DNA of 64,000 bases from Haloarcula hispanica ATCC 33960 (GTDB taxonomy: Archaea > Halobacteriota > Halobacteria > Halobacteriales > Haloarculaceae). The translations under genes were made by a program, and so were the position numbers. Of the stretch, positions 18,246 through 28,084 are shown piece by piece. The stretch is taken from contig NC_015948.1 in NCBI RefSeq assembly GCF_000223905.1, forward strand, positions 2,666,001-2,730,000, written 5' to 3'. A model generated the notes under the pieces. That model was given only the letters and a program-made list of their open reading frames with translations, did not search any database and had not been told where the DNA came from. Position 1 is the stretch's first letter. Each line of letters begins with the position of its first letter.

Positions 18246-19207
18246 TAGTCGTTCACCCCGTCGGCGAGTTTGCCTTTCTTGACGTTGAGCCACATGAACG
18301 CGCCGATGAAGGCGAGCGCGATGATGCTGATGGCCGCACCGCGACCGTACTGCTGGAACGACAGCGCCTCACGATAGCCGTAGACGACGATGAGTTCGTT
18401 CGCCCGTGCCGGGCCGCCCTGGTTGAACACGAACGGGATGAGGAACTGCTGGAACGAGGCCGCGGAGGTCAGAATAGACGCGAACAGCACGGGCCGTTTG
18501 ATCGACGGCAGCGTGATATGAGCGAAGCGTGCGAGGAACCCCGCGCCGTCGACGACGGCCGCCTCGTGGAGTTCTTCGGGTACGTCCTGTAGCGCGCTGA
18601 CGGTGATGATGACCATGAACGGGTACGCCAGCCACGCCTCCGTGACGTTGTACGCGACGAAGGCGGTCCAGCGGCCCGACAGCCACGCGACCGAACTCGC
18701 GCCGAACGCGGTCAGTAGCTGGTTCATCAGCCCGAACTCGGCGGAGCTGAAGATGCCGCGCCACACCGTGATGGTGAAAATCGGCGGCAGGCCCATCGGG
18801 AAGATGATGAGCGAGCGCAGGACGCGCTTGCCGCGGACGAGTTCACTGGTCACGATAAGCGCGATGGCCAGGCTCGCCCCGATTTTGAGCGTGACGCTCG
18901 TAGCGACGAACAGCCAGGTGACGCCGAAGGAGTTCCAGAACTGGCCGTCGGTCAGCACGTCGGCGTAGTTCTCCAGGCCGACGAACAGCGCGTCGCCGAA
19001 CGTGAGCACGGCGACGACGCCCTCGCCGGCGAACAGGTTGGCCGGCTCTGCGTTCGTAAAGGAGATTCCCAGCAGGTAGAGGACCGGGAACAGCATGAAC
19101 GCCGAGAAGACGAACAGCCCCGGGAGCACTAGCAGTAACGACGCGTCGTCCCGCGTCAGAAACGGGACCGACTCGATGCGGTCCGCCGCCCGTGAAACCG
19201 TACTCAT
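18245..19207 (-). CDS. ABC sugar transporter permease (MalF type)
   Basis: 320 residues with about six membrane helices and the EAA motif HEAAVVDGAGFLARFAHITLP. It pairs with the downstream MalG-type subunit to form the membrane channel. It starts nine bases after the binding-protein stop, so binding protein, MalF-like and MalG-like genes form one operon. Confidence 0.92.
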   Translation of the reverse strand: MSTVSRAADRIESVPFLTRDDASLLLVLPGLFVFSAFMLFPVLYLLGISFTNAEPANLFAGEGVVAVLTFGDALFVGLENYADVLTDGQFWNSFGVTWLFVATSVTLKIGASLAIALIVTSELVRGKRVLRSLIIFPMGLPPIFTITVWRGIFSSAEFGLMNQLLTAFGASSVAWLSGRWTAFVAYNVTEAWLAYPFMVIITVSALQDVPEELHEAAVVDGAGFLARFAHITLPSIKRPVLFASILTSAASFQQFLIPFVFNQGGPARANELIVVYGYREALSFQQYGRGAAISIIALAFIGAFMWLNVKKGKLADGVND

Positions 19208-19216
19208 GGGCGTTTC

Positions 19217-20491
19217 TCACTCCCAGTTGCTTCGGATTTCTTCGGCGGCGGTCGTCAGTGCGTCTTCGGCGCTCGCGTCGCCGTTGAACGCCTCGATGAG
19301 CGCGTTCTCCAGTGGCGACCACACCTTGTTCATGCGCGGGTCGGTCGGCATCGGGACCCCCTGGCTGACGGTCTGGGAGTACGTCTGGACGTGGTCGGGG
19401 AGTTCGTCGCTGCCGACGAGGCTGTCGAGCACCGGAATCGCGCCCTGCTCCTTAGCGAGTCGCGTGGCGTGGTCTTCGTTGGTGGCGAACCACTCGACGA
19501 AGTTCCGGGCGGCCGTGGCGTCGGCTCCGCCCTCGCTCATCGCGTCCGCGAAGTACCACATCGAGATGCCGGTGTACGGCGTCACCTCGCCGCCGTCGAT
19601 GGCAGGGAACGTCGCCACCTCATAGTTCACGTCGCTCTGGTTCAGCGTCGCCAGATACCATGGCCCGTTGACGGCGAATGCGGCGTTCCCCTCCGAGAAC
19701 GTCGCGGCCTGCGGTTCGTAGTTCGGGTCGTCGGGCATGTACGGACGGAGGGTGTCGAGGGCGAACTGGAGCCCCTCGATAGCTTCGTCGGCATCCAGCC
19801 CGAGCGCCGGGTCCTGCTCCGGGTCGAAGTAGTAGCCACCGAAGGCCTGTATCCACCCGCTCGTGAAGTACGGGTCAAACGGCGCGGCGAGGCCGTACTG
19901 GCTGCTGCTCGGGTCGTAGTACTCCTCCATCGCCGACACCATGTCGTCGATGGTCTCGGGCGCTTCGTCGACGATGTCCGCGTTGTAGATGAGCGTCACC
20001 GTCTCCGCCGAGTGCGGGAGGCCGACGACGGCGTCGTCGAACTGGACGGCCGAGGCGGCGGCGTCCGTGAACTGGTCGAGGCTCACGGAGAGTTCCTCGG
20101 ACTGGTCGACGACGAACTCCCGCTGGTAGTAGTCGCCCACCCAGTCGTGTGCCCACTCGAAGATTTCCGGCCCCTGCCCGGCCGGAATCGCGCTCGTGGT
20201 CTTCTTTTCCATATTGGAGATGTCCGACCCGTCGACGCCGAACTCCGTCTCGCTCGCGAACGTCTCCATCGCGTCCTCGCGTGCGGGTATCTCCGAGTCC
20301 TGAAGCTGGTACCACGCCGTCGCGGTCCCGCCGGACTGTTGACTCCCGCCGCTTGCCCCATCGCCCGATCCGTCGCCGGAAGCCGTTTCCCCCTCTGAGC
20401 CGCCACTGCCCTGCTCTTGCACACTACAGCCAGCCAAGGCCGTAGCCGCCCCGACACCGCCGATCCGTTTGAGCACCGTCCGTCGTTCCAT
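19217..20491 (-). CDS. Maltodextrin-type substrate-binding lipoprotein (Tat-exported)
   Basis: 424 residues. The N-terminus MERRTVLKRIGG carries a twin-arginine motif followed by the lipobox LAGC, so the protein should be exported folded through Tat and lipid-anchored outside. A Gly/Ser/Asp linker leads into a family-1 extracellular solute-binding domain (for example AFAVNGPWYLA, as in MalE-type proteins). It captures the sugar for the permeases downstream. The ATG at 20491 is used; another two codons upstream is equally possible. Promoter sequences must lie in 20,492-20,708, shared with the divergent amylase. Confidence 0.9.
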   Translation of the reverse strand: MERRTVLKRIGGVGAATALAGCSVQEQGSGGSEGETASGDGSGDGASGGSQQSGGTATAWYQLQDSEIPAREDAMETFASETEFGVDGSDISNMEKKTTSAIPAGQGPEIFEWAHDWVGDYYQREFVVDQSEELSVSLDQFTDAAASAVQFDDAVVGLPHSAETVTLIYNADIVDEAPETIDDMVSAMEEYYDPSSSQYGLAAPFDPYFTSGWIQAFGGYYFDPEQDPALGLDADEAIEGLQFALDTLRPYMPDDPNYEPQAATFSEGNAAFAVNGPWYLATLNQSDVNYEVATFPAIDGGEVTPYTGISMWYFADAMSEGGADATAARNFVEWFATNEDHATRLAKEQGAIPVLDSLVGSDELPDHVQTYSQTVSQGVPMPTDPRMNKVWSPLENALIEAFNGDASAEDALTTAAEEIRSNWE

Positions 20492-20708
20492 TGTCATGGA
20501 TAGATATGGGATGAAATAGTCCTTCATAACTTAAATCATTCGGAAATAGAAGGAGACAATGATGATAGATTTCGAGAAACGGCGCGAATTCGCCTCGCCG
20601 TGTGTCGGTTTCAACAGATCGGATGGAGGAGAATAAACGAAGTAATATCTTTTCTAAATTTCAACCAGAAGCGTAACACTCACAGTACCGACCCTGTACC
20701 GTAGGCGT

Positions 20709-22808
20709 ATGCACCATCCAGGCCCGCCACGGTTCGCCACCGTCGGCGAATCGGTCGAACTGGCCCCGCGTCAGCCCGACCCCGGCATGGCTGCCGAGTG
20801 GCGGTTAGTCGAGCGGCCAGCGGCGAGTACGGCAGCGCTCGGCGACGGCCCGGTCTGTCACCTCGAACCCGACGTGCCGGGCGTCTACCGAGCGGCGGTA
20901 ACCGCACCGGACGGCACACACGAGCAAGTCGTCCGGGCGTTCCCGAGCATCACCGAGACGGCCCGGTTCAGCGTCACGGCGGAGGACTTCGACTGCGACG
21001 GCGGTACCGACGACCTCACCGTCGCCGACCGCGCCATCGTCATCGGGACGTTCAACGATTTCACGATGGGGACACACTGGGCCGAGCGCGACGGCGACGA
21101 ATGGGTCATCGAAACCGACCTCCCACCGGGGACCCACCACGCGATCTTCAGTTTCGATGGCTCCTTCGAGTCGACCGCGACAGACGAGGTCACCGTCGAG
21201 GGACCGGGTCGCCCCCGGGTCGAACTCACCGGTGAGACGGTGAACGGAGACTTCGTCGTCTCGGCGGACGCCCGCGCGGCCCCGTCGGGGAGCGAACCGG
21301 AAGTCGAGTTCTATCTCGACGGCCGCGACGCGCTGGAAGAGTCGGCCGTGACCATCGACGGCGACGAACTCCGGGTGCCACACGAAGCCCTGCCGGAGAT
21401 GGCCCGCGTTCACGCGGTTGCCGTCGCCGAGCGCCACAGCGTCGCGGACACGCTAGTCGTGGAACGCGACAGTGGAACCGGAAACGCGACCGCAGGCGGC
21501 ACAGTGCCCGTCACACGGCCGGCCGACCCGCCGGCCTGGGCCGGCGACGCCACCATCTACGAGATATTCGTCCGGTCGTTTGCCGGCGAGACCGTCGACA
21601 CGACCTTCGAAGCCATCGAGCGGCGGGTCCCCTACATCGAGTCGCTGGGCGTCGATGTGGTGTGGCTCACCCCTATTCAGGCGAGTCCGACCCGGCACGG
21701 TTACCATATCACGGACTTCTTCGACACCGCCACAGACCTGGGAACGCGCGACGAATTCGAATCGCTGGTCGACCGGCTCCACGACGCCGGGATTCGGGTC
21801 GTCTTCGACCTGGTAATAAACCACAGCTCGCGGGACCATCCGGCCTTCCAGCTCCACCGGGCCGGTGTCCCCGAGTACGCCGACTACTACGAGCGAATCC
21901 CGGCGTCACAGGACGTCTCCGATATCGACTGGGCGGGCGAGGACGCGCCGGGCTACTACTTCAACTGGACGCGAATCCCGAACCTCAACTACGACTCGCT
22001 CGCGGTGCGGCGCTGGATGCTCGACGTGGTAGACGAGTGGCGCGACGTGGTCGACGGGTTCCGCTGTGACGTTGCCTGGGGCGTGCCACACGGGTTCTGG
22101 AAGGAAGTCCGGGAGCGGGTGAAAGCCGACGACCCCGAGTTCCTGCTGCTCGACGAGACGGTCCCACGCGACGCCGCCTTCGCCGAAAACGAGTTCGACG
22201 TTCACTACGACACGGACCTGTTCGACACGCTCCGCGACATCGGGACCGGCGAGGAACCAGCGTCGGCGCTGTTCGAGGCGCTCGACGCGACGGCCGAGCA
22301 CGGCTACCCCGACCGTACCGCCCACATGCGGTACGTCGACAACCACGACGAGGACCGCTATCTCGACGAGTGCGGAGCCGCGTCACTGCGGGCGGCCGTC
22401 GGGGCCACGTTCACGCTCCCCGGAACGCCGATGGTTTACGCCGGCCAGGAACGGGGCGTCGAACAACAGCGCGGGACGATGCGCTGGCACGACGGCGACA
22501 ACGCACTGACCGACTTCCACCGGCGACTGGTGGCGCTGCGAGCGGACCACGGGGCACTGCGCGCGTCCGGGGTACGTCCGGTTCCTCACACCGTCGAATC
22601 GGGCGATGCGAACAGCGTCGTCGCGTACGAGCGCACCGACGGCGATGAAACGCTCGTGGTCGTTCTGCACTTCGGCGAGGGGACCGCGACAGTCTCGCCC
22701 GAAACCCCGATTGGGGGCACCGACCTTCTCAGTGGCGATCAGGTCGGAAGCGCCGGGACGGTCGAAGTCGGAGACATCGTCGTGGTACCAGCGGGGATCG
22801 ACAGCTAA
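20709..22808 (+). CDS. GH13 alpha-amylase family enzyme (cyclomaltodextrinase/neopullulanase type)
   Basis: 699 residues. The first ~270 form beta-rich N-terminal domains, including a carbohydrate-module-like NDFTMGTHWAERDG...FSFDGSFES. The catalytic barrel follows: region I DLVINHSS, region II DGFRCDVAW with the nucleophile Asp, region III FLLLDETVP with the acid/base Glu, and region IV YVDNHDEDR with the third acid. No signal peptide is visible, so it should act in the cytosol on imported maltodextrins. It diverges from the transporter operon and precedes the ATPase gene. Confidence 0.92.
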   Translation: MHHPGPPRFATVGESVELAPRQPDPGMAAEWRLVERPAASTAALGDGPVCHLEPDVPGVYRAAVTAPDGTHEQVVRAFPSITETARFSVTAEDFDCDGGTDDLTVADRAIVIGTFNDFTMGTHWAERDGDEWVIETDLPPGTHHAIFSFDGSFESTATDEVTVEGPGRPRVELTGETVNGDFVVSADARAAPSGSEPEVEFYLDGRDALEESAVTIDGDELRVPHEALPEMARVHAVAVAERHSVADTLVVERDSGTGNATAGGTVPVTRPADPPAWAGDATIYEIFVRSFAGETVDTTFEAIERRVPYIESLGVDVVWLTPIQASPTRHGYHITDFFDTATDLGTRDEFESLVDRLHDAGIRVVFDLVINHSSRDHPAFQLHRAGVPEYADYYERIPASQDVSDIDWAGEDAPGYYFNWTRIPNLNYDSLAVRRWMLDVVDEWRDVVDGFRCDVAWGVPHGFWKEVRERVKADDPEFLLLDETVPRDAAFAENEFDVHYDTDLFDTLRDIGTGEEPASALFEALDATAEHGYPDRTAHMRYVDNHDEDRYLDECGAASLRAAVGATFTLPGTPMVYAGQERGVEQQRGTMRWHDGDNALTDFHRRLVALRADHGALRASGVRPVPHTVESGDANSVVAYERTDGDETLVVVLHFGEGTATVSPETPIGGTDLLSGDQVGSAGTVEVGDIVVVPAGIDS

Positions 22809-22870
22809 GCCGACTGGCCTCGCGGAGGTCCCAGTTCATCTGCGGCGACGCTAGAACTTCTATGAAAAAT

Positions 22871-22894
22871 CCCATCAAACTTATTAGCGATGGG
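22871..22894 (+). promoter_or_regulatory. Inverted repeat flanking the TATA box of the ATPase gene
   Basis: CCCATC (22871-22876) and GATGGG (22889-22894) are perfect inverted arms around cttatta (22880-22886). That box lies 28 bases before the ATG at 22911, the right spacing for a leaderless haloarchaeal transcript. A protein bound here would block or guide TBP, so this is a candidate operator, possibly for the TrmB protein at 26,414. Confidence 0.55.
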
Positions 22895-22910
22895 TGTGAG
22901 ACTCTGTGTA

Positions 22911-24077
22911 ATGGCGAGTCTCGAACTAGACGGTCTCCGGAAGGAGTTCGACGGTGGCTCCATCGTGGCGGTCGACGATGTCGACCTGTCCATCGACGAC
23001 GGGGAGTTCGTAACGGTGGTCGGCCCGTCGGGGTGTGGGAAATCGACGACGCTACGGATGATTGCCGGGCTTGAGCGGCCGACGAGCGGTCGTATCCGCA
23101 TCGGCGACGAGGACGTGACGGACGTTCACGCCCGCAAGCGCGACGTGGCGATGGTGTTCCAGAACTACGCGCTGTACCCACACAAGTCCATCCGGCAGAA
23201 CATGGCCTTCGGCCTCCGGATGAGCACGGACCTCTCGAAGGAAGAACGGCAGGAGCGAGTCACTGAGACGGCGGAGATGATGGGCATCGGGAACCTGCTC
23301 GATGACACGCCGGACCAGCTCTCCGGCGGGCAGAAACAGCGGGTCGCGCTCGGGCGCGCCATCGTCCGGGAGCCGGACGTGTTCCTCTTCGACGAGCCAC
23401 TCAGCAACCTCGATGCGAAGCTCCGGACGACGATGCGGACGGAGATCCAGCGCCTGCAGGAGGAACTCGGCATCACGGCCGTCTACGTCACCCACGACCA
23501 GGAAGAAGCAATGACGATGGGCGACCGCATCGTCATCCTCAACGACGGGGAACTCCAGCAGGCCGGTCGGCCGAAGACGGTGTACGAGAACCCGACGAAC
23601 CAGTTCGTCGGCGGCTTCGTCGGTTCGCCCTCGATGAATTTCCTCGACGTGACCGCGGAGCCACTCGGCAGCGGCATCCGGCTCACTGGTGCTCACGACG
23701 ACTTCTCCTACGACCTCACGGGCGGCCGTGCCAGTGCCTTCGGCGACATCGAAGGCGGTTCGTACGTGCTGGGTATCCGACCGGAACACGTCTCCGTCAG
23801 CGACGGCGGCGACCAGAACGCCGTTCCGGCGACGGTCGACGTGCTCGAGCCCATCGGTAGCGACAACTACCTTTATCTCGATCTGGGCGAATCGAAAACC
23901 GGGTTCGAGGGCGACGGTGCGCCGGATTTCATCGCCAGGGTAAGTACTGACGTGGAGCCGGCCATCGGCGACCGCGTGCAGGTGTCGTTCGACGAATCCG
24001 CCGTCCACCTGTTCGACCCGGAGACCGGCGAGACGGTTACGGCCGGCGAGGACGCGCCCGTCGCAGCACCGCAGTAG
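22911..24077 (+). CDS. ABC sugar transporter ATPase (MalK/UgpC type)
   Basis: 388 residues. Walker [12 protein letters not shown]-loop [14 protein letters not shown], signature [16 protein letters not shown], Walker [13 protein letters not shown] and H-loop [16 protein letters not shown] are all intact. The C-terminal ~140 residues form the TOBE/regulatory domain of MalK-type ATPases ([11 protein letters not shown]). It powers the MalF/MalG-type permeases encoded at 17-19 kb. MalK-type ATPases often serve more than one sugar transporter, which fits its separate promoter. The start at 22911 is set by the TATA spacing. Confidence 0.95.
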   Translation: MASLELDGLRKEFDGGSIVAVDDVDLSIDDGEFVTVVGPSGCGKSTTLRMIAGLERPTSGRIRIGDEDVTDVHARKRDVAMVFQNYALYPHKSIRQNMAFGLRMSTDLSKEERQERVTETAEMMGIGNLLDDTPDQLSGGQKQRVALGRAIVREPDVFLFDEPLSNLDAKLRTTMRTEIQRLQEELGITAVYVTHDQEEAMTMGDRIVILNDGELQQAGRPKTVYENPTNQFVGGFVGSPSMNFLDVTAEPLGSGIRLTGAHDDFSYDLTGGRASAFGDIEGGSYVLGIRPEHVSVSDGGDQNAVPATVDVLEPIGSDNYLYLDLGESKTGFEGDGAPDFIARVSTDVEPAIGDRVQVSFDESAVHLFDPETGETVTAGEDAPVAAPQ

Positions 24078-24193
24078 GACGATAGTCAGTGATCCGCGTC
24101 CGGGCGTAGTCACTGTTTTCGATCAGTTATAGAGTCCCTACGGCCATCTACTACGTTTGCGAGTGCGCGAGCAGCACGGTCCGTACAAAAAAC

Positions 24194-24252
24194 CACTCGC
24201 GGGCACTCAGCGGCTCGGCAGTTCACTCGCGGGCGCTCAGCGGCTCGGCAGT
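24194..24252 (+). repeat. 30-bp tandem duplication over the glucoamylase stop codon
   Basis: Two copies of CACTCGCGGGC(A/G)CTCAGCGG followed by CTCGGCAGT lie at 24194-24222 and 24224-24252, period 30, one mismatch. The right copy encodes the last residues of the glucoamylase; the left copy lies just past its stop. Confidence 0.85.
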
Positions 24253-26241
24253 GAGCGCCTCGGCGTCAGTGAGGTGGGCGACGGTTGCCAGCCGGAGCGC
24301 GTGGGGCCAGCCGAGCGGCGTACCACAGTCCGGCGTCCCGTCGTCGAACAGTTGCTCGGGGAGGTAGCCGCTGGACTGGACGAGCGAGCCACCGGGAAGG
24401 ATCTCGTCCAGCAGGTCCCGGGACCGGGCGTAGGCCGCCGTCGCTCGGCTGTCGTCGGCGTCACGCAGGAGCGCACCCAGCTGGGCGGCACTGTTTGCGC
24501 CCCACGCCGTCGAGACGGTCCAGACTTTCTCGCGGTCCTGCGAGCCGCGCCGCCAGTCGTCGCCCTCGAAGCGGATGAGACCACGGATGTCGCCGGTGTC
24601 CCGTTCCAGCCCGTCGAGTGTCGTCTCGACGTGGGTGTAGAGCCGGTCACGGGTCGCCGCCGGCAGGTCGATGGCCTCGGCGGCGACGCGACAGGCGGCG
24701 GGGAGGGCCAGCGTCGCGGAGTCCAGTCGGTCGTCGATGGTCCCGTCGTGTTCGCGAAGGGCGTAGCGGTCACCGGTCCACAGCGCGTCCAGCGAAGACA
24801 ACACCGTCTCGGCCTGTGAACGGGCGTGATCCCGGAGCGCGGCGGAGACGGGTGCGCGGGCGACGGCCGCGTAGGCGTGCAAGAAGGTTGCAGCGGTGTG
24901 CGTGAACCGACCCTGCATGTTCTCCCAGGCGTTCTGGCAGGCGATGGGGAGGCCGTCGTCGGCCAGCGTGTCGTCGATGCTCTCGACGGCACGTCCGAGC
25001 GTGGCTTCGATGCACTCCGGGTCGGCCGGCTCGCCGGTCCGGAGATACGTCGCGAGGAAGGTGGTGACGCTTGCGGTCTGGTCGGCCTGGTAATCGGCGT
25101 CCGAACCGCTTTCGAGCCGGGCGTTCGCCCAGCCCGGCGCGAGCGTCTCGTCGCCGGGCCAGACCCGGTGGGGCCAGCTGCCGTCCGGTCGCTGCGTGCG
25201 ACAGTAGAACGCGGCGGAACGCTGGTGCCACGGCGATAATCCGAGGTCGAACGTCCCGTCAGCTTCGAGCAGGAACGCCGAAATTTCGGCGTCGTCGCGG
25301 AACCACGTATAGCCGTACCCGCCGGAGGTGACGTAGTACGGGTCGAAGTCCGGCGCGGCGATTCTGGCCCCGTTCGCAGCCGAAAGCAGCGAGAGGACCC
25401 GGAGGTCGGCGACGACACTCTCCCGGTTCGGCGTCTCTGCGGGCACGCTCCAGCGGCGCTGTGCCTGCCCTGCTTCGAGCAGTGTCTCCGAAGTGTAGTG
25501 GTCGCTCACCAGACGGTCGATGGTCGACAGCGCCGTATCGCGGTCGGTGTCGTCCGCGTCCGTCAGCAGCGTCGTCAGCGTGACGCCACCGTCGACGAAC
25601 GGCGCGGACAGCAGGACGCCGCCAGTTAGCGTCGTGTCCTCGTACCGTCGCTCCCCGGTCGCCCGTGGGAACGAGACTGGGTCGTCGTCGACAAGTTCGG
25701 GGAACCGCTCGGGAATCTGGCCCTGAACGGCGTCGAGTTCGGTAGAGACGCCGACGAAGTCGTGTTCGGAGCGATGGTAGGCCTCGACGGTGTTGCCGTG
25801 CATCAGCAGGCTCTGTTGGCCGTCCCGTCCGTCGGGTGCGAAATCGACAAACGCCCGAAGCGATACGTCGGCGGGGACATCGCCGCGAAGTTCGAACCGG
25901 GTGACGTGGGCCTGCTCGATAGTGCAGTCCGTCTGGACGACGGCCCAGTCGCCGCAGTCGTGGATAGTCTCGACGACGCCAGCGTCACCACGATACCGCT
26001 GGTCGGCGTCGGCGTCGAACCACGTCGTCGAACCCGTGTCGATACCGAACCGCGAGCGGTCGATCCCCGTGAGCCCACACAGCGGATAGGAGTAGTCCCG
26101 CAGTGAGCCATCGCTGTCGACGTGCACCAACCGGCTGTCGAGTCCGGAGAAAGTGCCCGTCGTAGAGCGGAACTCGCCCGGGAACTGGTGGCGGCGGTCC
26201 CGGGTCCGCTTGAAGTCGTTAAGTGCCGTCCGGAGCGTCAT
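24223..26241 (-). CDS. GH15 glucoamylase-type glucosidase
   Basis: 672 residues. The N-terminal ~260 form the beta-sandwich seen in archaeal and bacterial glucoamylases; the C-terminal part is the alpha/alpha barrel. Visible barrel features are GYGYTWFRDDAEISAFLLEA (catalytic-site loop), PDGSWPHRVWPGDE, and LPAACRVAAEAIDLP. GH15 enzymes release glucose from the non-reducing ends of maltodextrins. No signal peptide, so it likely works in the cytosol together with the GH13 enzyme. The ATG at 26241 is set by a TATA box 29 bases upstream; the longer open frame is spurious. Confidence 0.9.
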   Translation of the reverse strand: MTLRTALNDFKRTRDRRHQFPGEFRSTTGTFSGLDSRLVHVDSDGSLRDYSYPLCGLTGIDRSRFGIDTGSTTWFDADADQRYRGDAGVVETIHDCGDWAVVQTDCTIEQAHVTRFELRGDVPADVSLRAFVDFAPDGRDGQQSLLMHGNTVEAYHRSEHDFVGVSTELDAVQGQIPERFPELVDDDPVSFPRATGERRYEDTTLTGGVLLSAPFVDGGVTLTTLLTDADDTDRDTALSTIDRLVSDHYTSETLLEAGQAQRRWSVPAETPNRESVVADLRVLSLLSAANGARIAAPDFDPYYVTSGGYGYTWFRDDAEISAFLLEADGTFDLGLSPWHQRSAAFYCRTQRPDGSWPHRVWPGDETLAPGWANARLESGSDADYQADQTASVTTFLATYLRTGEPADPECIEATLGRAVESIDDTLADDGLPIACQNAWENMQGRFTHTAATFLHAYAAVARAPVSAALRDHARSQAETVLSSLDALWTGDRYALREHDGTIDDRLDSATLALPAACRVAAEAIDLPAATRDRLYTHVETTLDGLERDTGDIRGLIRFEGDDWRRGSQDREKVWTVSTAWGANSAAQLGALLRDADDSRATAAYARSRDLLDEILPGGSLVQSSGYLPEQLFDDGTPDCGTPLGWPHALRLATVAHLTDAEALTAEPLSARE

Positions 26242-26265
26242 TGGTGAGAGACACCACTGCGGGGG

Positions 26266-26276
26266 ATATAAAATAT
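26266..26276 (-). promoter_or_regulatory. TATA box of the glucoamylase gene
   Basis: The stretch atattttatat on the minus strand is centred 29 bases before the ATG at 26241, so the transcript should be leaderless. It lies in the 172-base divergent gap shared with the TrmB gene, where a local regulator would be expected to bind. Confidence 0.7.
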
Positions 26277-26413
26277 GGTGTAATAGTTTTTCATTCTTGT
26301 GAGCTCGGTGTGGGCCAGTCGACGATACGGCCCATTGGGGCGGCTTCGGAGGCGTTGGCGGGCCACATAGCACCGAAACACAGTTATCCGCCGCCGTTAC
26401 CAGATGTGAACAG

Positions 26414-27466
26414 ATGGACGATTCGACTCTCAGGGACAGGCTGGGGCAACTGGGCCTGTCGGAGAAGGAAGTCGACACGTACCTGTCGATTCTCGGCAGC
26501 GGCGAGGCCACGGCCAGCGAAATCGCCGACGACACCGGGGTCTCCAAACGGTACGTCTACAGCATCAGCGAATCGCTCGAAGACCGTGGGTTCATCGAGG
26601 TCAACGACCACGTCGTGCCCACGACGATACGCGCTCGGCCGCCCGAGGAAGTCATCGACGCCCTGACCGACCGACTCGAAGAGATGAGCGGTGCGCTCGA
26701 TTCCAGATACTCGGCGAGTGCGCGGGAACCACAGCAGTTCGACGTCATCAAGTCCCGGGTGACAGTCATCAAGCGACTCACGGAGTACATCAGAAACGCG
26801 GAACGGGAGATCATGCTGTCGGTTCCCCAGCAGTACCTCCCGGAGATCTCGGAGGAACTGGTCGCAGCTGTCGACCGCGGCGTCCTCGTGATGCTGGTCG
26901 TCAGCAGCGCCGACGGCCTGGAACCGGACGACGTGCGCGGGCTGGCCTCCGTGGTCCGGTCCTGGAACCAGCCGATGCCGATAATGCTCACCGTCGACGC
27001 CCAGTTCGGCCTCGTCTCCCCGGCGGAGATGGTGACACGGACTAACTCCGACCAGCGGGCCATCGCCTTCGTCCAGCAACAGCTCGTCCCCGTGCTGTCA
27101 GGGTCGTTCCTCGGGAACTACTGGCTGATGGCCACCGAGGAGACCGTCACCGACCCGGCCCCGCTCCCAGCCACCTACCACGACTTCCGCCACGCCGTCC
27201 TCCAGGCGACGCTCCACCTGCGCGCCGGCCACGACATCCACGTCTCCGCCGAAGTACGGGCAGTACAGGCGGACGACGACACAACGACCATCGAAGGGAC
27301 CGTCGTCGAGACGAAACAGGGCGTCGCCGAGCCACAGACCAACTCCTACCCCATCGAACACACGCTAGTCGTCGACGTCGGCGACCGGACTGTCTCGCTG
27401 GGCGGCTCCGGGTCGTTCATCGAAGATTACGAAACCGACGCGGTCACGCTCTCGCTGGCCGAGTGA
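26414..27466 (+). CDS. TrmB-family sugar-responsive transcription regulator
   Basis: 350 residues. An N-terminal winged helix (LSEKEVDTYLSILGSGEATASEIADDTGVSKRYVYSISESLEDRGFI) is followed by a short coiled coil, a phospholipase-D-like sugar-binding region (residues ~110-250) and a C-terminal beta domain. TrmB proteins bind sugars such as maltose or glucose and control transporters and glycolytic genes as repressors or activators. Its position, divergent from the glucoamylase and next to the maltodextrin genes, points to local control. Confidence 0.9.
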   Translation: MDDSTLRDRLGQLGLSEKEVDTYLSILGSGEATASEIADDTGVSKRYVYSISESLEDRGFIEVNDHVVPTTIRARPPEEVIDALTDRLEEMSGALDSRYSASAREPQQFDVIKSRVTVIKRLTEYIRNAEREIMLSVPQQYLPEISEELVAAVDRGVLVMLVVSSADGLEPDDVRGLASVVRSWNQPMPIMLTVDAQFGLVSPAEMVTRTNSDQRAIAFVQQQLVPVLSGSFLGNYWLMATEETVTDPAPLPATYHDFRHAVLQATLHLRAGHDIHVSAEVRAVQADDDTTTIEGTVVETKQGVAEPQTNSYPIEHTLVVDVGDRTVSLGGSGSFIEDYETDAVTLSLAE

Positions 27467-27502
27467 GGAGAGCCGGTCCGACAGCGGGGCCGAAACGCCC
27501 GC

Positions 27503-28006
27503 TCAGTTACGCTGGCTCGGGTCCGGCCACCGGTAGATGACGTATGTTTCCGATTCCGGTTCGTCCGCTGGGTTCCAGACGAGTCGAAGCGTCGCGTCGC
27601 TCAGGTCCAGATGCTCCCCGCTCGTGATGCCGGCGAACTGTCCCTGATGTATCGTAATTTCTGTCCCCGACGTAATCCGCGTCGAGGCCTGTGCCTGTAT
27701 CGGATCGGTGTCAAGCGTCACGTCGCTGCCGTCGGAACTCCTGGCATCGGAGACGACGACAGTGAGGTTGTCCCGGTAGACGGTTTCACCGCTGCTGAAG
27801 CTGAGGTTCAGATACTCCCCGTTGCCGGTGGTCCGCTCGCTGTAGTCGGCCACGATAGCGACCTGCGGTGCCTGCGTGGGTCGCTGCTCGCTGAAGCCGA
27901 GCGCGAACACACCGATGGTGGCAGCGAGAATTGCAGCAATTCCGACGAGGATAACGACACCGATGACTGGGCTCACGGCCCGACGTCGCCCGTCTACCCG
28001 ACTCAT
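27503..28006 (-). CDS. Archaeal type IV pilin-like protein (Pilin_N)
   Basis: 167 residues beginning RRRAVSPVIGVVILVGIAA, the haloarchaeal Pilin_N (DUF1628) pattern: a short basic leader, a prepilin peptidase site just before or within AVSPVIG, then one long hydrophobic helix that would pack in a pilus core. The rest is a beta-rich head. Such proteins are processed by PibD and form adhesion pili or related surface fibres. No assembly genes lie nearby. Confidence 0.88.
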   Translation of the reverse strand: MSRVDGRRRAVSPVIGVVILVGIAAILAATIGVFALGFSEQRPTQAPQVAIVADYSERTTGNGEYLNLSFSSGETVYRDNLTVVVSDARSSDGSDVTLDTDPIQAQASTRITSGTEITIHQGQFAGITSGEHLDLSDATLRLVWNPADEPESETYVIYRWPDPSQRN

Positions 28007-28027
28007 TGAACACAGGTGAGAACGGGG

Positions 28028-28036
28028 TATATAAAA
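28028..28036 (-). promoter_or_regulatory. TATA box of the pilin-like gene
   Basis: A strong TTTTATATA box on the minus strand, centred about 26 bases before the ATG at 28006. The spacing implies a leaderless mRNA. Confidence 0.75.
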
Positions 28037-28084
28037 GGAACAGCGTCGACTCAGCGTTCGATATCCGGCCGCGAAACTGCCCGG

